Assembly (NCBI GenBank): GCA_017461665.1
Contig: JAFTXI010000057.1
Span: forward strand, 32,064-96,063
DNA from: Bacteroidales bacterium
Lineage (GTDB): Bacteria; Bacteroidota; Bacteroidia; Bacteroidales; F082
DNA: 64,000 bases
Direction: 5' to 3'
The notes under the pieces were generated by a model. That model ran no database searches. It saw only the letters and a program-made list of their open reading frames with translations, and was not told the origin of the DNA. The translations under genes were made by a program, and so were the position numbers. This document shows positions 55,125 through 64,000 of this stretch, piece by piece (position 1 is the stretch's first letter; each line of letters opens with the position of its first letter).

Positions 55125-58100
55125 TCATTCCTCATCATCTATAGGTTTAAATTTTTCCTGAATTGCTTCAAAAATAACAAACAAAGCAGGGACGATAAAT
55201 ATCTGACATATCATACCTATGAGCATACCACCGATGGCTCCGGTGCCTAATGCGCTGTTACCGTTGGCGCCTACCCCATGGGCGAACATCATAGGAAGAA
55301 GACCGATAATCATTGCGAGCGATGTCATGAGGATTGGACGAAGACGTGCGGCTGCAGCATCGACGGCAGCTTCAATAATCGACATTCCTCCATGTCGTCT
55401 CGCAACAGCAAACTCGGTAATCAAGATGGCGTTCTTTGCCAACAATCCGATAAGCATGATAAGACCTATCTGTAAATAGATGTTATTGTTGATGTTCATC
55501 ATTCTTGCAAAGATAAATGTTCCGGCGAGACCAAACGGTATCGACAAGATAACGACGAGAGGAAGTATGTAACTCTCATATTGGGCACTTAACAAGAGAT
55601 AAACGAACATGATACAGATTACGAGAATCATGCCGAGACCGCCGCTCTGACTTTGTTCTTCTCTTGTCATACCAGAATATTCGTATGAGTAACCTTGTGG
55701 AAGATATTGTTCCGCAGTCTCTTCAATAGCCTGAATTGCCTGACCGGAGCTGTAACCTGGAGCCGGAGTTCCATTGACCAATATTGAAGTGAACAAATTA
55801 AACCTCTTGATATTGTCAGGTCCATAAACTCTTTCAAGTTCTATGTATTGGGTAATTGGAGCCATCTCTTTACCATTTCTAATCTTAATGTTATTGAGAG
55901 CTTCCTTGTCGATTCTCAGTTCTGGACGAGCTTGAACCATGACACGATATAACTTACCGAAGCGATTGAAGTTAGAAGCATAGATACCTCCAAAATAACC
56001 TTGTAATGTTGTCAACACATCTGACGGAGATATACCAGCCTGCTTACATTTGGCAGCATCAATATTCACCATATATTGAGGATATGTCGGGTTGAAGCTG
56101 GTGCTTGCCTGAGCCACTTCGGGACGTTCACTAAGACGTGCGATAAATTCTTGAGCGACACCATAGAACGACTCAACAGAGCCTCCAGTTTTATCTTGAA
56201 GGTTAAACTCGAACCCATCGGAGACGCTGAAACCAGGAATCATCGGCATTGAGAATGTGACTACTCTTCCCTCTTTCACGAGTTCTCTCGCCTGCATCAT
56301 GAGTCGTCGGTTTATAACATCAGCACTTTCTGTCTCAGCATCACGTTCTTCCCAATCGTGAAGTTTACATATAAGTGTTCCGTATGAGCTACCCGTGGCA
56401 CTGCTTAAAATACTGAAACCTGAAATAGCTGTATATGTCCTGATTGCAGGTGTATTTTCAACCAACTTCTCAATCTTTGCCATAGCATCTTTAGTCTTAT
56501 CTAAAGATGTACCCGCCGGCATATCGATAGTAACGAATATTGTTCCAGTATCTTCGTTTGGAACTAAACCCGTTGGTGTCGTACCCATGAGGTAGAACAA
56601 CAATACTGCACCGGCAATAACTGCGCCTACCGACAACACCTTATTCTTAATAAAGAAACGTACGCCGTTGCTGTATTTCTTGACAGTAACATCGTATGCC
56701 GTATTGAACGCGATGAAGAATCTCTTAAGAAGACCTTGTTTCTCTCTTTCGTGATTTACATGAGGTTTAAGGAAGAGAGCACAGAGCGCAGGCGATAATG
56801 TTAAGGCGTTGATAGCCGAGAACGCGATAGAGAACGCCATGGTGAGACCGAACTGACGATAGAATGTTCCGGTGATTCCCGACATGAAACTTACAGGGAT
56901 AAACACCGCCATCATAACCAAAGTGATAGAAATCAGCGCGCCTGATATTTCGCTCATAGCTTCTATTGACGCGTCGCGTGCCGACTTCGCTCCTTTTTCC
57001 AACTTCTCGTGAACCGCCTCCACCACCACGATGGCGTCGTCAACGACAATAGCGATGGCAAGAACCATAGCGCAGAGTGTAAGAAGGTTGATACTGAATC
57101 CCATGAGTTTAAGCATAAAGAAAGTACCTATCAAGGCAACCGGAATTGCGATAGCCGGGATGAGCGTCGAACGGAAGTCTTGCAAGAAGATAAACACCAC
57201 CAAGAACACAAGCACGAATGCTTCCAACAAAGTCTTGATAACTTCGTGAATCGAAGCGAAGAGGAAGTCGTTGGAATCCAGCAAAAGATCGTATGTCACA
57301 CCTGGAGGGAAGTTTCTTTTCTCAGCTTCCAAAAGAGCTTTCACCTCGTTGATAATCTGTGTGGCATTTGAGCCGGCAGATTGGTAAATCATAGCAGTGA
57401 TACCTTCGTGACCATTGGAACGAGTGTCGATAGAATAACTCAACGATCCGAGTTCGATGTCGGCTATTGTCTTGAGACGCAACACCTCGCCGCTTTCGTT
57501 AGCTCTTATAACTATTTCACCAAATTCTTCAGGTGTCGCCAATCTTCCTTTATATTTCAGCATATATTGGAAGGTGACGCCTTGAGCATTTTCGCCGAAC
57601 TGACCCGGAGCAGCCTCTATGTTTTGTTCGTTGAGAGCCTTTGTCACGTCAGAAGGCATCAATCCATATTGAGCCATCACGTCAGGCTTCAACCAAATTC
57701 TCATTGAATATTCCGCACCGAGAAGTTGCGCATCTCCTACTCCACCGATACGTTTAATCTGTGGAAGTACGTTTATCTTCAAGTAATTAAACAAAAACTC
57801 TTGGTCATATTTATCGTTTTCGCTATAAACGGTAAATGCCAAGAGGATACTCGATTGTTTCTTACTTGTAGTCACGCCAGCTTTTGTAACTTCTGAAGGA
57901 AGGAAGCCTTGAGCCTTAGTGACGCGATTTTGTACGTTGACTGCTGCCATGTCGGGGTCGCTGCCAGGTTTGAAATAAACGGTGATAGTAGCGTCGCCGG
58001 TGTTGGTCGCCGTTGATGTCATATATGTCATATTTTCCACTCCGTTGATTTCTTCTTCAAGCGGAGCGATGACACTATTAACTACAGTCTGCGCATTGGC

Positions 58101-58256
58101 GCCTTGATAAGAAGCCTTGACTTCTACCGTAGGAGGTGCAATATCAGGATATTGCGAGATAGGAAGCGTCATGAGTCCGATGAGACCGAGCACCACTATG
58201 AGGATAGAGATGACGGTAGAGAGAACCGGACGCTTGATAAATGTATCTAACTTCAT
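55125..58256 (-). CDS. RND multidrug efflux permease (AcrB/HAE1 family), pump 2
   Basis: The 1043-residue proton-driven exporter starts FIKRPVLSTVISILIVVLGL. Helix 4 has the intact aspartate pair in VVDDAIVVVEAVHEK, unlike pump 1, and helix 10 has GLLAKNAILITEFA. Periplasmic loops and length are normal. It follows the adaptor gene by 18 bases. Expected to export hydrophobic compounds or bile salts; the spectrum is unknown. Confidence 0.95.
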   Translation of the reverse strand: MKLDTFIKRPVLSTVISILIVVLGLIGLMTLPISQYPDIAPPTVEVKASYQGANAQTVVNSVIAPLEEEINGVENMTYMTSTATNTGDATITVYFKPGSDPDMAAVNVQNRVTKAQGFLPSEVTKAGVTTSKKQSSILLAFTVYSENDKYDQEFLFNYLKINVLPQIKRIGGVGDAQLLGAEYSMRIWLKPDVMAQYGLMPSDVTKALNEQNIEAAPGQFGENAQGVTFQYMLKYKGRLATPEEFGEIVIRANESGEVLRLKTIADIELGSLSYSIDTRSNGHEGITAMIYQSAGSNATQIINEVKALLEAEKRNFPPGVTYDLLLDSNDFLFASIHEVIKTLLEAFVLVFLVVFIFLQDFRSTLIPAIAIPVALIGTFFMLKLMGFSINLLTLCAMVLAIAIVVDDAIVVVEAVHEKLEKGAKSARDASIEAMSEISGALISITLVMMAVFIPVSFMSGITGTFYRQFGLTMAFSIAFSAINALTLSPALCALFLKPHVNHEREKQGLLKRFFIAFNTAYDVTVKKYSNGVRFFIKNKVLSVGAVIAGAVLLFYLMGTTPTGLVPNEDTGTIFVTIDMPAGTSLDKTKDAMAKIEKLVENTPAIRTYTAISGFSILSSATGSSYGTLICKLHDWEERDAETESADVINRRLMMQARELVKEGRVVTFSMPMIPGFSVSDGFEFNLQDKTGGSVESFYGVAQEFIARLSERPEVAQASTSFNPTYPQYMVNIDAAKCKQAGISPSDVLTTLQGYFGGIYASNFNRFGKLYRVMVQARPELRIDKEALNNIKIRNGKEMAPITQYIELERVYGPDNIKRFNLFTSILVNGTPAPGYSSGQAIQAIEETAEQYLPQGYSYEYSGMTREEQSQSGGLGMILVICIMFVYLLLSAQYESYILPLVVILSIPFGLAGTFIFARMMNINNNIYLQIGLIMLIGLLAKNAILITEFAVARRHGGMSIIEAAVDAAAARLRPILMTSLAMIIGLLPMMFAHGVGANGNSALGTGAIGGMLIGMICQIFIVPALFVIFEAIQEKFKPIDDEE

Positions 58257-58274
58257 AATATTATCTCCTCATTA

Positions 58275-59423
58275 TTACTTCTTTGTAGCGTTTTTGAATT
58301 TAGCTTCCGATTCTTCTTTGGTGATAGGTTTAATCTTCATGCCGTTTTTCACTGAAGAACCAACGCCTTCTATCACGATGACTTCGCCGACTTCAAGACC
58401 TTCCGTCACGATGAAATTATCTCCGTATGTGAGGTTATCTACTTTTATCTCACGCATCTCTGTGATGCTGTCGTTGAAGATATAGACGAATTTCTTGTCT
58501 TGCATCTCGAAAGTTGCTTTTTGAGGAACCAAGCGTGCATTGTAAATTTCGCGTGGAAGATATATTGTTGCTGTTGCTCCGCTACGTATGAGTTTTTCCG
58601 GGTTTGGGAAACGCGCACTCATATTGGCAGCGCCTGTCTTGGTATCGATAGAACCAGCCACTGTCATTATCTTGCCTTTATGTTCGTACATAGTTCCGTC
58701 GGCAAGTTTGAGTTCTACCTCTGGCATAAATCTGAGTATGTCTTTCACTCCACCTTTTGAAGTATAGTACAACATAAGTTTCTCATTGATAGAGAAGTCA
58801 GCATAGACAGCATCAATCTGCGACACTGTTGCAAGAGGTTCTTGCGTTGAAGAACTGACGAGGCTACCGTTGCTGAAAGGCATTGAACCAACGACGCCAT
58901 CGTTAGGACTTTTGATATAACTATAATCCAAGTTAATTTTTGCGGTTTCTAATTTTGCTTCAGCTTGTTCCAATTGAGCCTTAGCTGCTGCCAACTGGTT
59001 ATCAGCGAGTTTCTTTTCATATTCGCTGATGATACCTTTTTCATAGAGATTTGTTTTATTGATAGCTGTCAGTTCAGCGGTCTCGACCTCTACAGTAGCA
59101 GCGTTAACATTAGCGAGAGCCAAGTTATAGTCTGCGAGATAAGGAGCGTGATCAATCTCAATAAGGAGATCGCCTTTCTTTACCATATCACCCTCATCGA
59201 CATGAGTTTTGATGATAGCTCCGGAGACGTTACTTCTCACCTCCGCATCAGTCTCACCGGAGATAAGAGCCGGAAATGAATTCTTAACGACCACTGGTTC
59301 TTCTTCAATAACCATCACTGCATATTCCGGAACAGATTGTTGGACAGTCTTTTCCTGACAAGAAAAAAGCAATGTCGATACTACTAAGAATAACATTGCC
59401 TTAAATGTAAATTTAGTTTTCAT
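58275..59423 (-). CDS. RND efflux periplasmic adaptor lipoprotein (AcrA/MexA family), pump 2
   Basis: The 382-residue adaptor has lipobox LLFSC (Cys22). Lipoyl half-motifs are AEVRSNVSGAIIKTHVDEGD and YSYIKSPNDGVVGSMPFSNG, flanking a coiled-coil hairpin with EYEKKLADNQLAAAKAQLEQ. It is the first gene of the second tripartite operon. A weak promoter-like TATATTCG lies at 59465-59472 on the minus strand; no regulator gene is adjacent. Confidence 0.93.
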   Translation of the reverse strand: MKTKFTFKAMLFLVVSTLLFSCQEKTVQQSVPEYAVMVIEEEPVVVKNSFPALISGETDAEVRSNVSGAIIKTHVDEGDMVKKGDLLIEIDHAPYLADYNLALANVNAATVEVETAELTAINKTNLYEKGIISEYEKKLADNQLAAAKAQLEQAEAKLETAKINLDYSYIKSPNDGVVGSMPFSNGSLVSSSTQEPLATVSQIDAVYADFSINEKLMLYYTSKGGVKDILRFMPEVELKLADGTMYEHKGKIMTVAGSIDTKTGAANMSARFPNPEKLIRSGATATIYLPREIYNARLVPQKATFEMQDKKFVYIFNDSITEMREIKVDNLTYGDNFIVTEGLEVGEVIVIEGVGSSVKNGMKIKPITKEESEAKFKNATKK

Positions 59424-59569
59424 ATAATAAATTATTTTCAGTTATATTCATTAATAATTTGTTCGCGAATATAAGAAATATAGTGAAAATATGAAAGCAT
59501 TATTTTGTATTTTTTGTGTTTGCTGCACAAAGAGACGCTTGAACCAAAGACCTTGGTAAGAAAAGTTTC

Positions 59570-59620
59570 CGATTCTTTATCGGTAACACGATATTTTTTT
59601 TAGTTACCGATAAAGAATCG
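59570..59620. repeat. Perfect 18-bp inverted repeat
   Basis: CGATTCTTTATCGGTAAC (59570-59587) and GTTACCGATAAAGAATCG (59603-59620) are exact complements 15 bases apart. The T run is in the loop, so it does not look like a normal terminator; an operator or the end of a small mobile element are alternatives. Confidence 0.9.
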
Positions 59621-59631
59621 ATTATATAGAC

Positions 59632-59763
59632 ATGCCTGAATCGAGGGATAATTATAACTTGGACAAAATCATTGGTAATATCAATTTAGTTGAAGGTCGT
59701 TTCATGATTAAGTCAGAAGCTGATGAAATCATAAATCAGTTTTTAACAATATCGTTACCATAA
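59632..59763 (+). CDS. Doubtful 43-aa reading frame after the inverted repeat
   Basis: From ATG 59632 the frame encodes MPESRDNYNLDKIIGNIN and ends LTISLP at the TAA 59761-59763. Composition is protein-like (acidic, helical) but the family is not recognised; it may be a fragment of a lost gene. Confidence 0.25.
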   Translation: MPESRDNYNLDKIIGNINLVEGRFMIKSEADEIINQFLTISLP

Positions 59764-59829
59764 TTTTTTAATCTTAGCAAAATTTATGAATAACAAACTA
59801 CACTGCTTCAATAAACTTGAAGAGCTATT

Positions 59830-61164
59830 TTAAAGCATAATATTATCCTCAAATTCAAAAATCTTTTCTTTGAACTGTTCGTAACATTCTGCCGATTGTG
59901 GAATATAGAATGGAATAACAGAAATATGTCCTCCATAGCCAGAAAGCTGATGTTCAAAGCATTTTATATCTTTGTTTTTACAAGGATAAACATATGCTCC
60001 GTTTTTAGCTTTTTTGCAATACATGTATGTGACGAGTTGATATAAATCTTCGCGTCCGACTCCGTTTTCAAGATGTTTGTATTTTGCGTCTATGATGAAA
60101 TCGTCTTTGTAAAAATCGGGATATAATCGTCTTGAATTATTGTCCAACAACTTATCCTCTTCAGGTTTTTCAAACATTCTGAATCCACCGTAAGATTCCC
60201 TGTTTTTAGGATGTTTAAATCCGTATTTCTCTAAAATCGTGTTAAGATATTCTTCCCAAAGCCAAGCTCCATCGAACAGAATGCCATAGACTTTGTCTTT
60301 CTCTTTTCCAAATTTAATTGTCTCGTGTCTTAAAATCTGTAAGCATATTTTTTGCAACGCAGTATATTCCAAATAATAAGGATGTTGAATCAGGCGAAGG
60401 TTCTTGTTTATTATCTTATTGCGTTCTCTATGATTGTAAGAAGAAGTAGCCATTGTTATCTGAGCGACATATTCCTTAGTCTCTTTGTCGTTGTTCAAAA
60501 TAAATGAAGAATTATTTTTCGTTTTGATAAATTCTATCGTATGACGAATCAGTTGTGTCATTTCATTGTCGTAAGAATGTTCTCTTGTTGAATATGAAAT
60601 ATTTCCACGAAAAGGAATATTTTGTGTTATGTGACGATTGATATTAATGTTCCCTTTTAAATTACTATCATTATATTCGTACTTTTGGTATTTTTTGAAA
60701 AGTCCTTGTGTCAATGCCTTTTTAAGGAAATAAGGAAACATATAAATAAGGAAGTCAAAGATAGACTCAGTACAAGAGGAATGTTTTATATCGAAAAAAT
60801 TGATAGAAAAGACTTTCTGTAACATATAATGCAAAAAATAATCTTCCTCATCATTTTTTGCAAAACGAGACTTAATATCGATTTGAGTATCATTAATTCC
60901 AACGAATCCCATTATGCTAGATGTGGATATTTCTTTTCTATGATTCAACGACAAGATTTTATCATCACCAATCTTATCTCCATAATGGCTAAAATCTCTT
61001 GGAAATACCAATAGATTCGGATTGTTTTCGAACGACAAATCCTTAATCCTAACATCGGCAATTTTCTGAAGATTAAGCAGATCTTCATCAGTCGCGACAT
61101 TATCAGTGAAAAAGGATTTGTAATCTTTCCAATCGTGATTATCAGTTATTTGGAGCAGACTCAT
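59830..61164 (-). CDS. mcrC: McrC-like nuclease subunit of a type IV McrBC restriction system
   Basis: The 444-residue protein is the presumed DNA-cutting partner of McrB. A PD-(D/E)xK-like nuclease core is visible near the C-terminus: GAWLWEEYLN (299-308), RLYPDF with Asp350, and IIDAKYKH with Asp359 and Lys361. The N-terminal part has NHRKEISTSSIMGFVGI, typical of McrC. Its start lies 23 bases inside mcrB, so translation is coupled. McrBC systems cut DNA carrying modified cytosine, defending against modified phage DNA. Confidence 0.9.
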   Translation of the reverse strand: MSLLQITDNHDWKDYKSFFTDNVATDEDLLNLQKIADVRIKDLSFENNPNLLVFPRDFSHYGDKIGDDKILSLNHRKEISTSSIMGFVGINDTQIDIKSRFAKNDEEDYFLHYMLQKVFSINFFDIKHSSCTESIFDFLIYMFPYFLKKALTQGLFKKYQKYEYNDSNLKGNININRHITQNIPFRGNISYSTREHSYDNEMTQLIRHTIEFIKTKNNSSFILNNDKETKEYVAQITMATSSYNHRERNKIINKNLRLIQHPYYLEYTALQKICLQILRHETIKFGKEKDKVYGILFDGAWLWEEYLNTILEKYGFKHPKNRESYGGFRMFEKPEEDKLLDNNSRRLYPDFYKDDFIIDAKYKHLENGVGREDLYQLVTYMYCKKAKNGAYVYPCKNKDIKCFEHQLSGYGGHISVIPFYIPQSAECYEQFKEKIFEFEDNIML

Positions 61165-63496
61165 TATTATAAGCTTCTTTTAACTTTTCTATCTTTTCTT
61201 CAACATCTCTCATTCCTCGCAGATATTCACGCAAAAGACCTTCGATGTGATATTCCCAAAGTTTATCGAAATCTCCGTCATAATCTTTTAGTTTCAAGAA
61301 ATAACTTGCGCCTATGTGATAAGCAGATGAGAGGCATTCTATTTCAGAGATTTTATTATTGAGATTTTTGAGTCTATTTATAGCTTTTGATTTTAAACTT
61401 TCATCTTCCAAATTATCGAGCATAGCGATATTTTCGTTAGCTTTCACTTCCATAAAAGCAAAGCGACGACGGAAAGCAAAGTCCATACTCTCCACGCTAC
61501 GGTCGATATCGTTCATTGTACCAATCACATAAACGTTATCAGGAACATAAAAACCACCTTCTCTATTACCACCTTTGAAAATATCTTCTTTAGGAATCAA
61601 GTTTTGATATTGAGTCATGATTTTCCCTTTTTCACCACGATAGCCAGGGTCTATACAATAGAATAATTCTCCAAATATCTTTGAAATCTCACCGCGATTT
61701 ATCTCGTCGATGATAAAGACGAAAGGTTTTGGGGAAGAAGATGGTATAATTTCAACATTTTCTTTGATATTGTCATTATCGTTTGCGTCAATATAACATT
61801 TAGCTCTTCCTAACAATATTTGCAAAGTCCAGCCATATTCAATATAATCTATAGTCTTGGTTCTGTCATTGGTTAATTTTGATATTAATTCAAAATAATC
61901 CTCTCTTGAATATTCTGTTAAATCCCAAATATTATTTTTGACAAAATATTCGTACATCAATTTTATGTTGTCTTTTAATGTAGTACGAGGTGATTTTTCT
62001 CTATAATATATTTTACCATTATCGACTTTTAGTATATCGAAACCTCTCCCTGTTTTATATTTAGTTATAATTCCATTTTTAATGTCATCAATTAAACTTT
62101 TATATATGGTTTCAAAAGAATTATCAGATACTTCAATCTTATGGATACTTCTTTTATAATTATCCACATTATCCTCTATCGCTTTCTTACAAAACTCTTT
62201 AAAAACGCCGTCTTTTCTTTCAAATCCGATATTACCATTTTCATCCTCTTTAGGTCGCAAGCCTTCAACAAAGTCAGTGTAATCATAAGAAGGATGAAAT
62301 TGGACAAAACCTATTTCATTTTCAGAGCAACCCATTTCTTCAGCTATCTTTTTTGCGAGCCAAGTCTTTCCTGTTCCAGGTGCTCCTGTTAAAATGAGAT
62401 TGTGGTTCTTTTTTAAAATTCTGGTGTAACGTGAGTAATCCTGATTTTTCATAATTTGTTCGGAATTATTAATGTTATCAATAATATTCATTGCATATTT
62501 TAACATTTCATCATCTCTCATTTTTTCAATAGTTTTTCTATATGAAATATTATTAAAATCTTTAGGTAATTCATCTATATCTAACCAATTAACGCCAAAT
62601 GTGTAATCATTTTCTTTACTAACCGCTATACCGATAGCCTTTAATCTTGTAAAAGTAATATCGTGATTTGCACCTTTTGTAGCAGAACTCTTGATTAAAA
62701 ATATATCACCATCATTTATTTCATTGAGGACATCCTTATTTCTGTAATCATTATTAGCCGCATAGTTATCATACCAAATGTTATTTTTGACAAAATATTC
62801 TGTCATATCACTTTCTCCATTGTTGAAAGCAGCACCAACAGCCCAAAAGTTACAACACTTTTTTACGTTTTTATTATAAGTCATCCATTCATTCCAAAGT
62901 TGTGATGAAAATACAAATATATTTTCATCGTTTCTATGTTTTAGAAGAATCATGTACATTTCAGAGAAGGTGGCTTTGTCACTATTTTCGAGTCCATACT
63001 CTTTGGAGAGATAACGAAGAGAATCCTCAGAAAATATATTTAATAATCTATAATTTGAATATAGAAAAGCTATTTTCCATTTGAACATATTACTAATGTC
63101 TACGGATTCTATTCTATCCATATCCATTTCTTTTGCCGCTTTTGCAACCTCCACTATTTTTTTTCTTATATTCATGAATGCTTCTAACGACGTTGTTCCA
63201 TATTTAGACACCCAAGTGTAATTATCGTCAAATGGATAACTACTATTATCTTTAGGTCTTTGGTTGTATTTGTATATGCCAAATTTATATGAATTAGAAC
63301 CTTTTATTGAACCTAAGTTTTTTAATCCAAATTCCAACATATAGCAAAATGAATCTTTTGTTGAGTTTGTATATTCTTCAATAGTCATTCTTTCTATACG
63401 CTCAACAGGAAATTGCTTTATAAAATTATCGTATAAACGAGTTACCTCTTCAACATTTGGTATCCAAAGAATATCGTTATCCATCACCATAAACAT
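61142..63496 (-). CDS. mcrB: McrB-like AAA+ GTPase of a type IV restriction system
   Basis: The 784-residue protein joins an unusual N-terminal half to a McrB AAA+ motor. Motor motifs are Walker A TGAPGTGKT (370-378), VQFHPSYDYTDFVEGLRP (398-415), Walker B FIIDEINRGE (594-603) and the McrB sensor GTMNDIDRSVESMDFAFRRR (659-678). Residues about 215-330 (FWAVGAAFNN, DGDIFLIKSSA, IGIAVS) resemble a PUA/EVE-like modified-base reader; that is inference. A -7 box (TACCTTTG) lies 19 bases upstream. It is the first gene of the mcrBC pair. Confidence 0.9.
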   Translation of the reverse strand: MFMVMDNDILWIPNVEEVTRLYDNFIKQFPVERIERMTIEEYTNSTKDSFCYMLEFGLKNLGSIKGSNSYKFGIYKYNQRPKDNSSYPFDDNYTWVSKYGTTSLEAFMNIRKKIVEVAKAAKEMDMDRIESVDISNMFKWKIAFLYSNYRLLNIFSEDSLRYLSKEYGLENSDKATFSEMYMILLKHRNDENIFVFSSQLWNEWMTYNKNVKKCCNFWAVGAAFNNGESDMTEYFVKNNIWYDNYAANNDYRNKDVLNEINDGDIFLIKSSATKGANHDITFTRLKAIGIAVSKENDYTFGVNWLDIDELPKDFNNISYRKTIEKMRDDEMLKYAMNIIDNINNSEQIMKNQDYSRYTRILKKNHNLILTGAPGTGKTWLAKKIAEEMGCSENEIGFVQFHPSYDYTDFVEGLRPKEDENGNIGFERKDGVFKEFCKKAIEDNVDNYKRSIHKIEVSDNSFETIYKSLIDDIKNGIITKYKTGRGFDILKVDNGKIYYREKSPRTTLKDNIKLMYEYFVKNNIWDLTEYSREDYFELISKLTNDRTKTIDYIEYGWTLQILLGRAKCYIDANDNDNIKENVEIIPSSSPKPFVFIIDEINRGEISKIFGELFYCIDPGYRGEKGKIMTQYQNLIPKEDIFKGGNREGGFYVPDNVYVIGTMNDIDRSVESMDFAFRRRFAFMEVKANENIAMLDNLEDESLKSKAINRLKNLNNKISEIECLSSAYHIGASYFLKLKDYDGDFDKLWEYHIEGLLREYLRGMRDVEEKIEKLKEAYNNESAPNN

Positions 63497-63514
63497 TTAT
63501 TATTTTATCGAACA

Positions 63515-63522
63515 CAAAGGTA
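63515..63522 (-). promoter_or_regulatory. -7 box of mcrBC
   Basis: TACCTTTG on the minus strand; transcription would start near 63508, giving a short leader. Confidence 0.7.
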
Positions 63523-63716
63523 TTATTTTTCGATATAATTTAGTAAACAATTGTTAAATTATTTTTGAGGAATTATAGGTATTTTGAATACAATTTTATT
63601 CCTACTTATTTTATTATCATTTTATATCAACAATTAGATTATTACCAAAATCTTTCCACTTAAACATACACTATTTTTAAAAATATTAAAGCAGAGTTCC
63701 AAATAAATACTCTACC

Positions 63717-63740
63717 GGACACATCCAATGTGTCCCTACA
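63717..63740. repeat. Short palindromic repeat related to family A
   Basis: GGACACAT (63717-63724) and ATGTGTCC (63728-63735), then CTACATTTATTAAATCATC, which resembles the bases after copy 2 (CTACATTAAATCATC). Confidence 0.65.
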
Positions 63741-63812
63741 TTTATTAAATCATCACCTATTCTTTATGGTCAGTCTGCAATAAACTATGATAAAGTAACT
63801 ACTTATCCCATT

Positions 63813-63860
63813 ATTCGTGTCAATTTAGTGTTTATTCGTGGAACATATTATTCGTGGACA
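63813..63860. repeat. ATTCGTG direct repeats (family C)
   Basis: ATTCGTG at 63813, 63834 and 63850; the last is ATTCGTGGACA directly before a terminator hairpin, the same layout as at 5361-5391. Confidence 0.7.
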
Positions 63861-63906
63861 AAAAAGAGGCCGTCTAACAACAAAAAGTTAGGCGGTTTCT
63901 TTTTTC
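63861..63906 (-). terminator. Terminator, probably for a minus-strand gene beyond the window
   Basis: CCGTCTAAC (63870-63878) and GTTAGGCGG (63887-63895) with one G-T pair; A run on the left and T run on the right allow either direction. Confidence 0.75.
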
Positions 63907-63968
63907 ATATGATATTCGTTTCAAAAAAGGTTTTCTTGAAAGATTGTGTCTCAAATTTATAAAACGAG

Positions 63969-64000
63969 ATTCCGGTTGTGCAAAACTGCATATAAAGCGA
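63969..64000 (+). repeat. Possible second copy of the 49055-49254 element (cut by window end)
   Basis: CGAGATTCCGGTTGTGCAA and the next bases match CGAGGTTTCGGTGTGCAA (from 49080) with few differences and one gap. Only about 32 bases are visible. Confidence 0.35.

Larger units (their letters stand above)
59424..59829. other. Intergenic region between efflux operon and mcrC
   Basis: 406 bases with a weak promoter box for the efflux operon (59465-59472, minus), a perfect 18-bp inverted repeat (59570-59620) and a doubtful 43-codon frame (59632-59763). The rest shows nothing recognisable. Confidence 0.6.
63523..63968. other. Intergenic region right of mcrB
   Basis: No gene seen in these AT-rich bases. 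They hold a small palindromic repeat (63717-63740), ATTCGTG direct repeats (63813-63860) and a terminator (63861-63906). Confidence 0.7.

Noticed and set aside
59632-59763. Small ORF as a restriction-system component
   Set aside because: No similarity recognised, opposite strand to mcrBC, and too short to support a role; listed only as doubtful.

Overview
The window looks like a chromosomal segment of an AT-rich Bacteroidales bacterium. Four things point there. Many genes have the Bacteroidetes -7 promoter box TAnnTTTG, and Shine-Dalgarno sites are mostly absent. GLPGLI, DUF4301 and DUF1573 proteins are present. The respiratory complex I operon is A-B-CD-H-I-J-K-L-M-N without E, F and G. Many envelope proteins carry lipoprotein signals. 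The family names below come from recognising motifs by eye; no database search was possible.

Layout. 1-1257: end of a FecCD/FecE-type metal-chelate or B12 ABC importer and a hotdog thioesterase. 1271-5291 (minus): threonine aldolase, a membrane-anchored unknown, a Na+/solute symporter and a YgjP-like metallopeptidase. 5432-5507: tRNA-Lys. 5590-8451: TsaC/Sua5 (minus) and ribosomal protein S1 (plus), the latter with a structured leader. 8619-13609: GH29 alpha-fucosidase, ferritin, DUF4301 protein and a membrane phosphoesterase. 13758-25632: a small secreted protein, the 10-gene nuo operon and an SLC13/TrkA-C anion transporter. 25641-30394 (minus): a small four-cysteine secreted protein, two GLPGLI proteins and an outer-membrane beta-barrel. 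30772-31232: a DUF4160/DUF2442 pair. 31374-37008: a first RND tripartite efflux operon. 37009-39589 (minus): a Fic remnant and three envelope proteins. 39761-48916 (minus): a long run of co-directional genes with a six-cysteine lipoprotein, two TlpA-like thioredoxins, DUF1573, a small ABC transporter with a GntR regulator, a thioredoxin-like lipoprotein and an M16 peptidase.

48917-50268 holds a strongly hairpinned element (possible small RNA), three 17-bp direct repeats at an exact 33-bp period, and a decayed AAA ATPase gene. Then come a small secreted protein, a Na/Pi cotransporter (50842-52596), a DUF3791-DUF3990-DUF3791 toxin-like cassette with two frameshifts (52688-53585), a second RND efflux operon on the minus strand (53704-59423), and a McrBC type IV restriction system (59830-63496).

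The window is also rich in small dispersed repeats. Two related families of palindromes (GAGACG/CGTCTC and CACACG/CGTGTG cores ending in CTCTACA or CTCTACGAGAG) sit in at least eight intergenic or intra-operon gaps, and one copy lies in frame inside the symporter gene. A third family (ATTCGTG direct repeats) flanks two minus-strand terminators.

Most interesting candidates: the structured element at 49055-49254 with a possible second copy at the right edge, the thiol-redox/lipoprotein/peptidase gene run, the GLPGLI operon headed by a small cysteine protein, and the rpsA leader.
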